DNA from: Pleurotus ostreatus/Saccharomyces cerevisiae fusant
Lineage: Eukaryota > Opisthokonta
Length of the DNA: 64,000 nt
NCBI GenBank assembly: GCA_024196135.1
Contig: JAMQCK010000084.1
Location: 1 to 64,000, forward strand
Direction: 5' to 3'
The notes beneath the pieces are model-generated. The model worked only from the letters and a program-made list of their open reading frames with translations. It did not search any database and had not been told where the DNA came from. Position numbers and translations under genes: made by a program. Position 1 is the stretch's first letter. Every line of letters begins with the position of its first letter. This document shows positions 11,780 to 24,026 of this stretch, in pieces.

Positions 11780-12560
11780 ATTTGAATCGCCACCAGAGGT
11801 TGCTTGATTTACTCCCAGAGACGAGACCCAGCGGACAGTATTCCGTGTTCGCCACCGTCGCCGAGTCATGGTGCACCGCAAGGGTGGCCACCATCGAGTC
11901 CCATTCAATGCTGTGGTCGCCCCATTGTCCATTCACATATCCCATCATCTTCCCATGGCGCACTTCGGCGTAGAATTCAGATAAGGCTCGAGGACGGTCG
12001 TAGAGCCAAGATCTTCGCACAACAAATGTACCTGGCCTAAGTACTCCGTGTCGAGCCCCAAGGCGCTCGAGGTGGATGGCGTTTCGGCGTTGATGTCAGC
12101 GAGAGATGCGTGAAGGAGACAAAGTCGAGCCGCTGTCCGTTATCAGCCCGTTGTACGGTGGATTCAGTCGTGTGCGTGGTGCGGCTTCGCAGTTGGAGAA
12201 CGTGACTGAACAGTCGCAGGGACGACGCAGTATCCCGGCAGCCGAGGCGAGGATTGACTAGAGAAAGTTCACCGTCGGTCTTTCGCACTTCGTATATGGT
12301 GTTGCGCAGGCGCAGGTACAGGGCACGGAGGTTGTTGTGAGTGGCAGGGGCCGTTGTAGAATGGGTTTACCACTTGCAGCCTGAATTGCGAAGCTCGGTC
12401 TGAAGATGATCCTTGTGCCAGAGTTACACGCAGCACCCCGTGTTCTGTCGCGCCATGCGTTTGTGTGAGAGATGCCCTTTGATGGTCCAAACGAATCCGT
12501 CACGCCCGCGAGCCGCTCGTTGATGCGAGCATCAAGAAATCTGTCGAGCATCAGCGTCTA
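11780..12560 (-). CDS. candidate minus-strand gene, not recognised
   Basis: Three minus-strand segments look protein-like: about 12551-12475 (LDRFLDARINERLAGVTDSF), about 12340-12090 (NNLRALYLRLRNTIYEVRKT, then LRLFSHVLQLRSRTTHT) and about 12020-11780 (RRSWLYDRPRALSEFYAEVR, then MGYVNGQWGDHSIEWDSM and a stop). They lie in different frames and I could not place convincing introns between them. No family is recognised. It may be a short lineage-specific gene or a decayed one. It lies divergent from the MFS gene that starts at 12906. Confidence 0.2.
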
Positions 12561-12905
12561 TTTGCACAATGATCAGCGCCGGAATATTTCTTGCATTCTC
12601 GAGGACCGCCGCTACATGTGGTGATCTGCGTCGCAGGCCGGCTAAAGCTCGTCCTGAGCGCGTCGGGCGGCCATGGTGGCGGGAGGAAACGAACCGGAAG
12701 CGTGACGTAACGGAGTACAATAGCGTGATGGTTGCCGAATCGGGAAAGGATTGATGGGGATCTGACTCCGTTCCGTTCCCCCGCGTGTGACGCCCGCCTT
12801 CTCGCCTCCAAACCACCTGATGGCCGCATCTCAGTTAAAAAGATACATGGGAATCAGGCGGCTCGGATACTTCCCTTCCTCCCCCCATCATCATCGCGCC
12901 CAACG

Positions 12906-14843
12906 ATGGCGATCCCTCTGTCGAAGACGGCGTCCCCAGGGTCCCAGAGCCAGTCAACGCACAAGGCCGACCTCAGCGTCGACACCGTGTCCCTCGTCCC
13001 CTCGGTAGACCCAGCGATGGAGAAGGTCGTATGGCGGAAGCTCGACCTCTACGTGCTTCCCATGGTTGCGTTGTTCTACTTGCTATCCTTCTTGGTACGC
13101 CTACACTTCCATCCCGAAGACGTCGGCTAACGTACAATGTTCAGGATCGCACGAACGTCTCGAATGCGCGGGTCGCCGGTATGCAAGTCGACCTGAAGAT
13201 GACCAACTACGACTACTCCATGGCGCTTACGGTCACCTACATCCCCTACATCATCACTGAGCTCCCCTCGAATCTGCTCTTGAAGGTATGCCACCTTAGC
13301 CTCCCTGTCAGTGGCGCCGCTCATACATCACGCGTCAGGCTGTCGGTCCTAACCTTCTGCTTCCCGCTATGCTCACGCTCTGGGGCGTGGTTACGACATG
13401 TCAAGGTGGGTGTTAAGAAGGCCCGGGGAAAGCCTCCCACTTACGCATCAACCCAGGCGTTGTGACGACTTACGGCGGTCTGCTTACTTGTCGGTTCTTC
13501 CTTGGGTTGTTGGAAGGTAACGTGTAGACCTTCTCCGACATTGAACGAAGGCCTAATGTATCTCAAGGCGGTGTCTTCCCGGGTCTCGTTCTCTACCTGT
13601 CGTACTTCTACCCTCGCCAGAAGTTGAACTTGAGGTATGACTTACATTCATCAAACTCTACTCTCGCTAATCCGAGTTCAGAATATCGGGATTCTTCTCG
13701 TCTGCATCAGTCGCAGGTGCCTTCGGTGGCATTCTGGCGTACGGCATCGTCCACATGGAGGGCGTCGGCGGAAAGCCCGGGTATGTGCTCCCAAGCTTTA
13801 CCGCCAGAACACCACTGATGATCTTCCAGCTGGTCATGGATTTTCATCCTCGAGGGCCTCTTCACGGTCGTCGTCGGGATCACGGGCTTCTTCGTGCTGC
13901 CTCGGACACCTCAACACGCACGCTTCCTTTCCGCGAAGGAGAAGGAGTACGTCACGGAGCAGCTCAAGGCTGCCGGCGCGACCGCGCGTGACGAGAACGT
14001 GGATGGCTTCAGCTGGAATGAAGTGGGCAAGGCCTTCGGTCTGCCCCAGGTGTGGTTTACCGCGCTCGTGTACTTTTTTGATGGTGCGTGTCTACTAGAT
14101 CGAACTCTCGTATTCGGAGGGTGCTGACGTCGCTGTAAGGTGTTATCCTGTACGGCCTGGCCTACTTTGCACCATCTATCGTGCAGGGCCTCGGATATGC
14201 CGGCGCGGATGCGCAGTTGATGACTGTGCCGCCTTTCGCGGCAGCCTTTGTCTGTACGTATACCAGAGAGCATAGTCTATACCCGCACTCACATTCGTGC
14301 AGTCTCCCTGGTCTGCGCTTTCGTATCCGACCATTACCGCTGCCGCGGCTACATCACCATCATCTCGTCCATACTCTGCGTGATCGGCTTCTCGATGTTC
14401 CTCTGTACGTCCATCTTCCCTCTTATTACACCCCCACCTAACCCTTCCCAGCCTCCCCCCACCAAAGCATCCAATACGGCTCCCTCTTCCTCTCCATCTC
14501 CGGCACCTACACCGTCGCGCCCACCGTCTCCGCCTGGGGCGCGAACAACGTCTTCCCCCACACCCGCCGCGCCACCGCCATCGCCATCGGCTTCATCATG
14601 TCCAACTCCGGCGGCATCCTCGCCACCTGGCTCCTCGGCTCGCTCTCCGCCGCGCCGCGCTACCACTCCGCGACGGTGACGATGCTGATCATGAGCGTGC
14701 TCATGATCGTGTTCACGGGGCTCAACCTGGGCTACCTGTGGTCGCAGAACAAGAAGAAGGCGCAGATCCGGGCGACGTCGACGCAGGTGGAGGAGAGACC
14801 GGGCCTGGGCGACCGCTCGGCGTGGTTCATCTACAGCCTGTGA
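12906..14843 (+). CDS. MFS transporter, Dal5-like (anion:cation symporter family)
   Basis: About nine exons join to a 12-helix major facilitator protein of roughly 490 residues. It has the hallmarks of the fungal allantoate/pantothenate/nicotinate-type permeases: an acidic Ser-rich N-terminus; KLDLYVLPMVALFYLLSFLD followed by RTNVSNARVAGM at the first loop; SMALTVTYIPYIITELPSNL; CRFFLGLLEGGVFPGLVLYL in helix 4; the central loop with LPRTPQHARFLSAKEKEYV; and a second half containing GYITIISSILCVIGFSMFL and TVAPTVSAWGANNVFPHTRR. It should import a small organic anion or vitamin across the plasma membrane; the substrate cannot be read from sequence. The start is the ATG at 12906, the first in frame with these motifs; the stop is at 14843 after WFIYSL. 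No defect seen. Confidence 0.9.
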
Positions 14844-15420
14844 GGTGTTGTTGTGGTCCGTGTGAGGATCTCTTATGGTCCGGAGTATTTGTTTGACTCT
14901 TGCTGTTTGACTTCGGCCTGCGAAAAGCTTTGCGATGCCCGATGTATATATCTCGGATGGATTGGGAAGGCGCCTTCGAAGGAGGCGCATGTAAATAGCT
15001 TGCCTGCGTTGCGTAAAGCATCGCGCTACATAGACCGGGCTGTCATAGGTCTCACTGTTGTTGTTGTCCTGGATAATTTATCGTTCACGCTCGTTACCCC
15101 CCGCAAATATTGCAATGATTATACCAAGTCGTCCAAGATCTTTGCTCAGAAGAGCGCATATCATCTAGCCCACGGCAATTGCTCTACTGTTTCGCATCTG
15201 CTTTGCGACCGAGTGTTTCTATATGATGAACCTCCAGTGGCGCTGGCAGCACTCGCGCGGCAGTTGAACTTTCGGAACCGACCTGCGACGAGGCGTCTTC
15301 ACGTGATTGCCTCGTTGTCGCTGTGACTCCTTGCGTGATCTGGTGTGACCGAGTTCCTCTGCGTCTTGTCTCCTACCACCACTCAACTTCGTATCCACTT
15401 TCCCTCTTCTTTCGACCTCA
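14844..15420. other. no gene seen
   Basis: 3' flank of the MFS gene and promoter of the F-box gene; the last 80 bases are C/T-rich up to the ATG. Confidence 0.5.
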
Positions 15421-18080
15421 ATGTCCGGAACGCGCTCATCCTCCCGTATCAAGGCTCTGCATGGTCAGAAGACCGTCCAGCAAGACACGCCACCCACGGT
15501 GGCCACTACAGGCGCTCAAGCCTCGGGTCGAACGAAGAAGGCGGTCACTACGACAGCGGCCAAGTCGAATCGCAAAGGCAAATACAAGATACCTGCGACC
15601 AAGTCAGTGAACACTCCTGCAAGCAAAACCGCCAAAGCACCCGCGTCGAAGGCCAAACCTCCTGCGAACAAACGGCGCAAAGTGGCGAAAGCCAATGAGG
15701 CTGCCGACGACGATGCTATCGAAGAAGACCAACCCAAAATCAAGAAACCCCGCAAACGCAAGGGCAAACTGCAACAGATCACGGACATGCCGCTCGACAT
15801 CCTCTTCGAGATCTTCAAGCTTGTCGATCCTGCCGACCTCCTGCACCTTGCCCACGCGAACAAGGCGCTTCGCGATACGCTCTTGCGTAAACATAGTAAA
15901 TGGATCTGGGAGTACTCAGTCAAGCACTACCGGACACCCATACCTCCGTGCATGGACGATCGCTTGCCCCTGCCCCAATATATTAACCTTCTGTTCTCTC
16001 AGAATTGCTTCGTGCGTCGACCCGATTCTTGATAACCGCACGCATGTGCATTGACTTCCATCACACAGGAATGCGGCTCGAACAAGGGCAAGCACGCTCT
16101 ATGGTGCTTTTTCGAGCGACTATGTTCTACTTGCATACAAAAGAAGTGCGGACGACCTGTCGAACCTGCTGTTCCCCGCGCAAGACTCATGTCGTTTATA
16201 GATACGTCGTCAGGGAGTACCTCACCTGGTATAGAGGTGTACGGCCCCACTATCGACTGCCGGGGTGCAAAAGTGCGTCCATGCTCTCCTCTCGTAGCTG
16301 TGCGGTCGCTGAACGACCTGATAGGTCGAACGCCGGAGCCTATCGCTAATCGGCAAGAAATCAAAGCAATCGAGGAAGAACTGGGGTCTATTAAGGATGA
16401 AGACGCGCGATGCAAGCGTGAACAGGAGATCGACGAGAACTCTGAGCGAATTATGGAGGTACATGAGCATGCTGCACATGCAACAATATGCATTGCTAAC
16501 GTACGGTTTCCCAGTTCGACGGCATCATTGGTAAATTCCTCAAATTGGAGCGCAACAAGAAGAAGCAGGACCTTAGGCGCATTCGTACCCAGCGTTACAA
16601 TTTGTGCGCGACTCGCCCCTTTTGTAGTGTACTCTCTGCTAACAGCGATGTACAGTCTCATGATGAAGCTTAGGGAAATGGGATATGAGGAAGAAAGTCT
16701 CAAGCTCCGATCCTGGAATAAGGCTTACCTTGACAAGTACCTTGACAGGAATACGGAACTCACTGCGCGAGGTGTGTGCCTGGCCCCATATTATGACAAT
16801 CGTAACTGACCCATGGCTTGAACAGGCTGGGCATCCATGGCGCGCAGTTTTAAGGAGTACATTGACGAGCTGATTCTGTTCCGCAAGAAAGCGGTCGCCA
16901 TCAAGACCTTCAGGGCGCGCATCGTCGTGCTACGAGAGAGGCTTGAGAAATACCATACCCTGGCCCCGCAATCGTACCAGCCCAGCTTGCCAGAATTCGC
17001 GGTGCGGGAGCCTCTCAGTACGCTGCTCATGCAAGATCTACAGTCTGAGTCGACGGACATCTTGTCGTCGTTGGCGGATGAGACTCTCGTCGAGCTCGGG
17101 CGGGAATGTGAGGCGGAGGCAACCGCGTACCTCAATTCTCTATTACCGGCAAAGGAAAAAGGGAAAGCCCCGAGCAAGGGCCGAGGAAAAGTGACAGAGC
17201 AAGAATCCGACGATCGCCTCTTCCTCGCGACGACCTACTTCAAGTGCGCGAGATGCACGGAGCCCATGCCATACCCGCGCGCTTTGGTGCATCCGTGCCT
17301 CTTTGCATCGGAACAGAAGATCAAAGAAGAGGACGACACGACGATCTCGCTCGCGACCATGCTTGCAGCCTGCGACTCTGCTGTCACGCCGTTCTATCAT
17401 CCGGACTCTGCTGGCGACAAGGTCTTCTTCGACGATGAGGCGAGTCAGCACGCGGAGATCGTCATCAAGGCTTGCGGGCTGGACCCGCGCAAGGCGACAT
17501 TCGCGGACATGGAATCCCTGAACGTGCACGTCGAATGCGTCCCCTGCAGAGGTAAGCACCGTTGGGGAATGGGCCGGCGGACTGCAGTATGTATACAGTC
17601 CCACACTCAAATTGACTCCGAGCGCGAATCTGACTTGGCCCACCCCAGCTCCTCCATTCGCTCAAAGACCACTACGCCACGGACGGCGAGCCCATAACCG
17701 CGAAATGGAACGTGATCACCAACACCGCCGACCTGTATAAAATTTGCGTTGCTGAGGTCGCTGCCTTCTCGTGGTCGGACTCAGCTGGCGTCAGGACGCT
17801 GGGTTGCCGCGTTACAGAGTGCAAGACTAAGTTCATCGCGAACGACTATCAGCAGCATGGGATGGACTGGCATAAGGCTACTGCGTGAGTGGAGTCTTTC
17901 AAGTTGACGAGAACGATGCTGATTAGGGTGTTCGTAGTCATCGGGATTTGTCGTACGCCTCCGACCTGTCGATGGTTTGCAGTTACCCTGCTGCTGTGCG
18001 CTTCTAGAAATCGGTTCGAGGTCGTTGACGCACGACACAATATACGCAGGGACTTGTGCGCGAGGGCTGGGAAGCACTGA
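15421..18080 (+). CDS. F-box protein with lysine-rich N-terminus
   Basis: A split gene whose first exon (15421 to about 16011) encodes a basic, low-complexity N-terminus with NKRRKV and KPRKRKGK clusters that look like nuclear localisation signals. An F-box follows at roughly residues 120-160 (ITDMPLDILFEIFKLVDPAD, then LLHLAHANKALRDTLL). F-box proteins dock substrates on Skp1-Cullin1 ubiquitin ligases. Later exons give GSNKGKHALWCFFERLCSTC and a charged helical region (EIKAIEEELGSIKDEDARCK, then LRRIRTQRYNL). After that come WNKAYLDKYLDRNTELTARG and FKEYIDELILFRKKAVAIKT, and a C-terminal part with paired cysteines (FKCARCTEPMPYPRA). The last small exon ends LCARAGKH at 18080. Its targets are unknown. 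The gene is convergent with ULA1, whose product feeds the neddylation that activates cullins. Confidence 0.8.
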
Positions 18081-18378
18081 CCATCGGGGAGCTGCTCGCT
18101 TGTATACATCACTCTGTGATTTGCACTAGGTCAGAGTCCAGTCTAGCCTAGATGAATGAAGGCTACGAGGAAGCGCTCAACGAGGCTCAAAGGATCGGAA
18201 CAGTATTGACACAAACTCATGTGTTGATGACTTCCTCTCACACTCCCAGAGCGTTCAAACAACATCGACAGATATGCAAGTCAGTATGTATAGTGTACAA
18301 TTCATGTAGGTCTACGCGAATGCGCACCGCAGCATCTCTGCTGACGATCGCTCGCCTCCACTCCTCGAAAATGCACGC

Positions 18379-20200
18379 CTACAGCATTCCCGTCCAGGTG
18401 CCGATGAGATCCACGACGCAGACAGAGTTAATAGGTATGTACTGCTTCGTGATCATCTTGATCACCTCCTGCGCAACCAGTCCGCCCAGGAAAGCAGCCG
18501 TGTTTGGTAGGTCCGCCGTTGGTGAACGTGCGCTGAATGCGAGGGTCAGTTTACAGACAGGGAAACAGATGAGCACGCACACTTCGCCCACAGCTGCCTC
18601 AAAGGCTTCTGGTAGCGTTGTACCGAGCGGAAGGAGCGCCTTCGCCTCCTCGGTAAGCGCCTCTATCGTGATCTGCGCCTCAGGCGTCTTCGCCAGCAAA
18701 TTCGACAGCGCAGACAGTGCCAGGTGCGTCCCAACCTCCTTCCCATCCGTCTCCGTGATCGCCTTCGCGAGTGCTGTGCCCTTCTTATCCACGTCTGTCC
18801 ACTTCTCGCCGCGCAGCAACTTGATCCCATGCGCGTTTTTTACGAACGAGTCGACGATCTCATCTGGCACAGGGTACGCGAGCAGCTTCTTGAATGCCTC
18901 CTTCTCCTCCTGCGCGCGCGCCTTGTACAGCTTCTGGAGCTCGATGTAGCTTCCCGTGCTTGCCTTCATGTCCGGCAGGGCGGCGGATAGCGGCAAGACG
19001 TGCGGCGGCTGCGCGACGAACTTCTTGAGCGCGTCAAGGAGGATAAAGAAGGGAGGGGAGGAGGCGGTGACGGTCGACAGCTCGGGTGCGTCGAACAACG
19101 CCGACACTTCGCTGGGCACGCCAGTCTCGGACCAGCATCGGTATGCCTGCGCCTCAGCCTCGTCAAAGTTTTCTTCGTCGAACTTCTTTTTCATGGCCTG
19201 TACAGTGGTCTTGAACTCCTTCTTCTCCGCGTACGTTTGTGGCGGCTTGCCATCGTGCTGTGCCAGTGATGTGAGTACGATGCAAGAGTAAGGAGGACCG
19301 CGCCACACACCAGGTTCTTCCAGTCCTCCAGCGCGCGGACGAGGATGACAACAAAGGGTACGTGCGCGTGATCGGTCGAGTCCATCTTCTCAAAGTCAAG
19401 GGACTCGGCGTACTCGAGCAGCGCAGGGAACGGTTTCGAGATGCGCAACGACGGCATCGTCTCCGAGTGGCTCTCAATCACTTAGGCGCCCATTAGCTCC
19501 CATCGACCTCCAATACTGCGCGCCACACACCTGCATGATTGTGATACTGCAAAAAGAACTCCGCCACAAAGCCTGCGGATCGCACGACCGCCAGCGTCGG
19601 CGAGCTGTCCGCCTCCCACAGCAGGTCCGCTAGGCGCGTGAGCAGCCTGCCCGGCAGATTGTGCGCGATCACGATGCTGAAGGACGTGAGGTAGCCCGGG
19701 TCCTTGTCTAGAAGCTCTTCTAGCGACTTCGTGTTCGCCTGCCCGTCCACGCTGTCATTGAGCTCGCGCAGGAGGCGCACCTCTTCCTCCGCACGCAGCT
19801 TGCCGATGCTGTCCTGCGCCTCGAGGAAGAAGTTGTTTCCACCGTCTTCTGGGGATACCCGCGCGTCATCGAGGATGGTGAAGTGACCTATGCCGGGGAG
19901 GACGAGGTTCTTGAGGATGGAGGTGCTGGTCGCGGTGCCGGAGATGACCAATATACGCGACTCTTCGAGCGCGGCTTGCCCGGTGGCGGCCCACAATCTG
20001 ATCAAAGAGGTCAGCGGGGTGCTTGGGATGACATTAATATGCGACGCACCGCAGCTGGCGATCGTAGCGCCTGGTCTTGCTGTCTGGCTGACCACTGCAT
20101 CATGTAAGCGCCCTCGTCCTTGCAGACATACACAGTTGACGCACTCCACAATCACAGCTGTGGTGGCCTGGGGAATCTCCTGAGACTCTTGCTGCTGCAT
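18379..20200 (-). CDS. ULA1: NEDD8-activating enzyme E1 regulatory subunit
   Basis: Joined minus-strand exons give about 520 residues matching ULA1/NAE1 (APP-BP1), the adenylation-inactive half of the E1 that, with UBA3, activates NEDD8/Rub1 for cullin modification. Diagnostic parts are the N-terminal KTRRYDRQLRLWAATGQAAL, then ILKNLVLPGIGHFTILDDAR, DPGYLTSFSIVIAHNLP, the SETMPSLRISKPFPAL segment, HVPFVVILVRALEDWKN, a long helical insert, and the C-terminal LPNTAAFLGGLVAQEVIKMI plus TKQYIPIN. The start at 20200 gives MQQQESQEIPQATTAVIV; splicing at a GTGCGT donor then joins it in frame to DKTRRYD. An internal 48-base segment near 18540-18590 can be read through in frame, but removing it with a GTGCGT donor restores the expected ARSPTADLPN. 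The SPX-RING ligase gene is upstream on the same strand. Confidence 0.93.
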
Positions 20201-20588
20201 CGCGCTGAAGTTAGATGAGAGTTAAGGACAAGGTACACGGCGCGTGAACGCGTCGCTGCATCCATCAATGATCGCGAAGAACAAAGGTGTCCATATCTGG
20301 AAGGCCATTGTTCTTGCTTGAGCGCCTGCCTCGACAATGACATCCGTGTTCTGGAAAGTGGACAGCTAGTGAGCAAGGGATGAGATGACATTCTCCTGGA
20401 TGGATTTTATCACTAGCTATAAGCGTGGCGTGTGCTTTCATTCGATGGCACTAGCGCTCACAGCGAAGAAATCGAAGGCACAACATAGAAACCCATATTA
20501 CATCCGGTATTACAGAAGCATTACACATATACTACGGTATATCCCACAATGCACGAGCAGAAAAACCAAGTCGCAAGGCTTCTCAGCC
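20201..20588. other. ULA1 promoter region
   Basis: No gene. It contains the ULA1 upstream region and the 3' flank of the SPX-RING gene, both on the minus strand. Confidence 0.5.
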
Positions 20589-22708
20589 TCACATAACTAC
20601 ACACCTCACATCCTCCGGCGTCAACCCCAACTCCTCCAACTGCTCCTCCGCCGCCTCCTTCTCATTCGCCCGCAACTTCTTCCGAGCCTCCACCGGGAAC
20701 CAATCCTCAATAAAGTTGATCAGGGCCCAATCCACATTCGCTATGTGGCGCACGTTCGTCAGCCAGCCTTGTCCACATTTGGGCAACCTTATATGAACGG
20801 ACACTCACATCGGTCCGCCTGCAGCACCACATTCGCGCGGCACATCGGGCACTGCCCCTTCCCGCGCTTCTGCATCTTGACGAGGCACCGGACGCAGAAG
20901 AGGTGGCCGCACGCCAACCTAATCAGCGCGTTAGTTTGTGGGTACTGTACATCATTTGTGGGCACATCATAAAAGGGCCTTCCACAAAAGGGAAAAAGAG
21001 ATTCATGAGAAGCCAACGACTCGGCACGTACCGAATGGGCTTGAACGCGACGTCGGTGCAGATAAGGCACGAGTAGTCCTCCAAGTGCGGGATGATGGGC
21101 AGCAGCGTCTCCGTCATGGACTGGACGAGCAGGTGCGCGAGCGAGTTTGCGGATGGGTTACTCTGCAGGAGGTCGATGATCGCCGCCTGGTTCTGGCGCA
21201 TCAGCGCGCCGTGCCCGCTATCGGGGTCTTGGGAAGGAGGAGCCAATATGAGCCCGAATTTCTGCGAAGCCAACTCCCGATTGTCGAGTGGCAGCGCCGT
21301 CCGTTTGGCGTGCTTCTTCAGAATTTTGCGCAGGGCCTCGGCATTGGCGTACTGCAGCTGAAAGGCGAGGAAATCAGCTGGCAATCGCGCGATGATAGAG
21401 TTTGAGCAGCACATACCTTCTTCACGTTGAGGATCACGGCATTCAGCTCGAGGAAGCGCTGGAGGGCCTCGCGCGATTGCGTCAATTTGAGCTTGGAGGG
21501 GTCGGCAAGACCTTGCTTGGCGATCTACTACATGTTTACACGACGGTCGTATACCTATCGAGGGAAAGCTTACTTGGTCCGCAAACAGCTTCAGCCGTTC
21601 CTCGGCCTTCTGGATGTCCCTCTCGCCACGATTGCGCTCCCCTTGAGACTCGAAGATCTCAGCTGAGCAGATATCAGTATATGACGTGTCGGTAGATGAT
21701 GCAGGGCTCTGACCTTCGACGTATAGCTGGAAGATGGATCGCCAGGTATATAGATCTGACTGGGCATGATAGTTAGTGGCAACTCATATAGCAAGAGATT
21801 GTACACACAGCGTTCTTGGCAGCCGAGACATGGAGCACGCCGGGATGCTCAGCAGAGGAATGTGGGGTGAATTTGGGATTCGTGCTAGCAGTCAAGGTCA
21901 GCTCGCATATTGATATGTCGTTCACAACCTCGACTCACCTGCTGACAGGCCGGGCAGTATCACTGATACTACGAGCCAGATCTCGGAGGGAGTGGGCGAA
22001 ATCGGCCTTCAGAGACTCCAGATGCGTGGAGAGGGATTGAAGCGCGGTGAATAAGAGCGCGAAGAAAGCTTCGTCCGATGGTAGGGGTATGATTATCTCC
22101 TCGTCTGCTACTGAATCGGGGGACACATGATCGGCCGTACTGATCTCTTCCACGGCGCTAGATGTGCTTGCGTCCGTGCTCGATCGCCGCATGTCATGAA
22201 GCACGTTCATGGACGGACCCGCGCCCGAATCCGCTTCTTCCGCGTCCTCAATGGTCGGTTCATCGTCCGTGTGTATGTTGCCGCTAACGCTGCTACGGAG
22301 CCGATACAGCGTGGGTGCCAGATGGGGGAGCGACGCGCCGACGCGGAGGCGCAACCTGGGCTCGATCTTGCCGGAGGTGTGATTGAATTCGTAGACGACG
22401 CGCGGGACGCATGGGTCCCCCTCGCCTTCTGGAATAGGGCTAGGTTCGGCGCGCTGCTTCCCCTTGTCGTTTTCGGGGTGATCATGATCGTCGAGCAGCT
22501 CGTGCAGGACCTGCGGACTGAGGCCGAGCGCTGTTAGCTCGCGCACGACTTGATTGATGAGCTTCTTCAGCTACATGCGGCGACTTTTATGAGCGCAAAT
22601 TTGTATATGGTGGGTTGGGCCACGCACCTGCCTGTACTGGATCGCATTGTCCCTCAGCTCTGGGGGAAGGTCCAGAAGAAGCTGGGCGTATGTCTTGCCG
22701 AAATGCAT
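20589..22708 (-). CDS. SPX-RING E3 ubiquitin ligase
   Basis: Minus-strand exons start MHFGKTYAQLLLDLPPELRD followed by AIQYRQLKKLINQV, the N-terminal helical hairpin of an SPX domain, the inositol-pyrophosphate (phosphate status) sensor. The middle is a variable acidic region and a helical SPX core with AFFALLFTALQSLSTHLESL, FLELNAVILNVKKLQYANAE and LRKILKKHAKRT, the Lys-rich motif expected to bind the ligand. The C-terminus carries a C3HC4 RING: CLICTDVAFKPIRLACGHLF, then CVRCLVKMQKRGKGQCPMCR. This SPX-plus-RING arrangement occurs in fungi and in plant NLA-type ligases that ubiquitinate membrane transporters. The protein probably acts at membranes or in the cytosol, linking phosphate status to ubiquitination; its substrate is not visible. 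The start ATG (22706-22708) begins the SPX domain itself, so little can be missing upstream. Confidence 0.9.
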
Positions 22709-24026
22709 GCGTGATCACACTACGTCGAGGGCGCGTAAGACAGAGAAGTACAGACACAGCGGCCGCTCAGTCTCTAGATGCATAAGATGCTGAGGTGCGA
22801 ATGCAGGTAGCTCGGACTCTTGGTAGATGACTGTCGAATGAAACATGCGCTCACCTCTCTCGTCGCCTGAAGAAGGAGAATGTGGCGTAATCGCCTTATT
22901 TGGTAAGAAATGCTTTTGATGCGATGTCCACGTGCTTTCAACAATTACTTCGACGACTTTCGCTCGCCTCCTGGCCGCCTGTGCGGTAGCGCAGTGTCGC
23001 GCTCTTCGGACGTGCTGCACGGCGCGGGGGAGCGCACATGCCTACTCTGGACCAGAGTAAATCGACTTCATCACTTGTATCGAATACAGCAATCCAGTCC
23101 ACTGTCTCAGCATTCCGATTCTTCCAACTCAGCGACACTCCGTGGACTTCGCTGAATGCTCGAGTCGGATCGGGACATACGCGCGGAAGCCAATTCTAGG
23201 GTTTGATAGGGCAACTAAGGCCACCCTATATGCCTGAGGTAGGCCTAAGGTGTGGTCCAGCCGACCGATACTGTATCGCGAGAACCGCCGAATGGACCTA
23301 TATGCCACCTCGCCTCCCCGTGTTCGGCACGCTCTCCGTGGCATCGATAGTATGGAAAATACGATTTGGTCAATCGCTGTACAGCTTAGCTGTGAGAACG
23401 GAAAGACGTTGGTCGCCGGTCGATATGCACACTACTGGAAAGAGATGTGAGCAGCGAAAGAGCACTTCCTGAATATATGTGTGAGTTCGCCTTGTACTTT
23501 CGAGACTTCCTTCTGGGTCATGCTGACCTACATGCGCAGTAAGAACCCTGAAGAACCGCGGAAGAATGCCCTCCTGCAGGATCGGTGCAGGATCGCGGCT
23601 GGAGGACGATCATCGACCGGCATGCGCCTGTGTCCCAAGATGGGCTAGCGCTGTGACTGATTGGACCCACATCACCGTCACAACCAGCTTTTCTGCATAA
23701 AAGCTGGCGCTCTGAAGGCCTCTGGCTGCTCTCAACCGCATCCCCAGGTCCCCCCGAGCCCGCTCGAATATTTGACGCCCAAATCCCGACCGAAATCGAG
23801 CCCTTCCGCGCGCTTTTGCACGATCTGCCCCCACCTCCGTCATAGTCACGCCTGCTTCTCTCGGCGATCTGATCACGGTAAGCCGCCGTGCTTCGCCGGT
23901 CGGTCCGCCGCTGACCAGCCCCCTCCCTCGGCATTTTCTGGCGGTGTTGTATTATTGCGTTTGACCCTGTCATCACTTCATGCGACGACTGGCGCCCACG
24001 ATGCGATTGCATTTTTCGTCCTCCAG
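22709..24026. other. divergent intergenic region between SPX-RING and forkhead genes
   Basis: About 1.3 kb with only short or overlapping frames. I see no recognisable exon. It should hold the promoters of both flanking genes; no clear TATA box was picked out. Confidence 0.5.

Noticed and set aside
14349..14990. 213-codon minus-strand frame
   Set aside because: Antisense to the last exons of the MFS transporter; Arg/Gly-rich noise.
18540..18590. Extra in-frame Cys-rich insert in ULA1
   Set aside because: It is a 48-base intron (GTGCGT...CAG) whose length is a multiple of three; removing it restores the conserved ARSPTADLPN segment.
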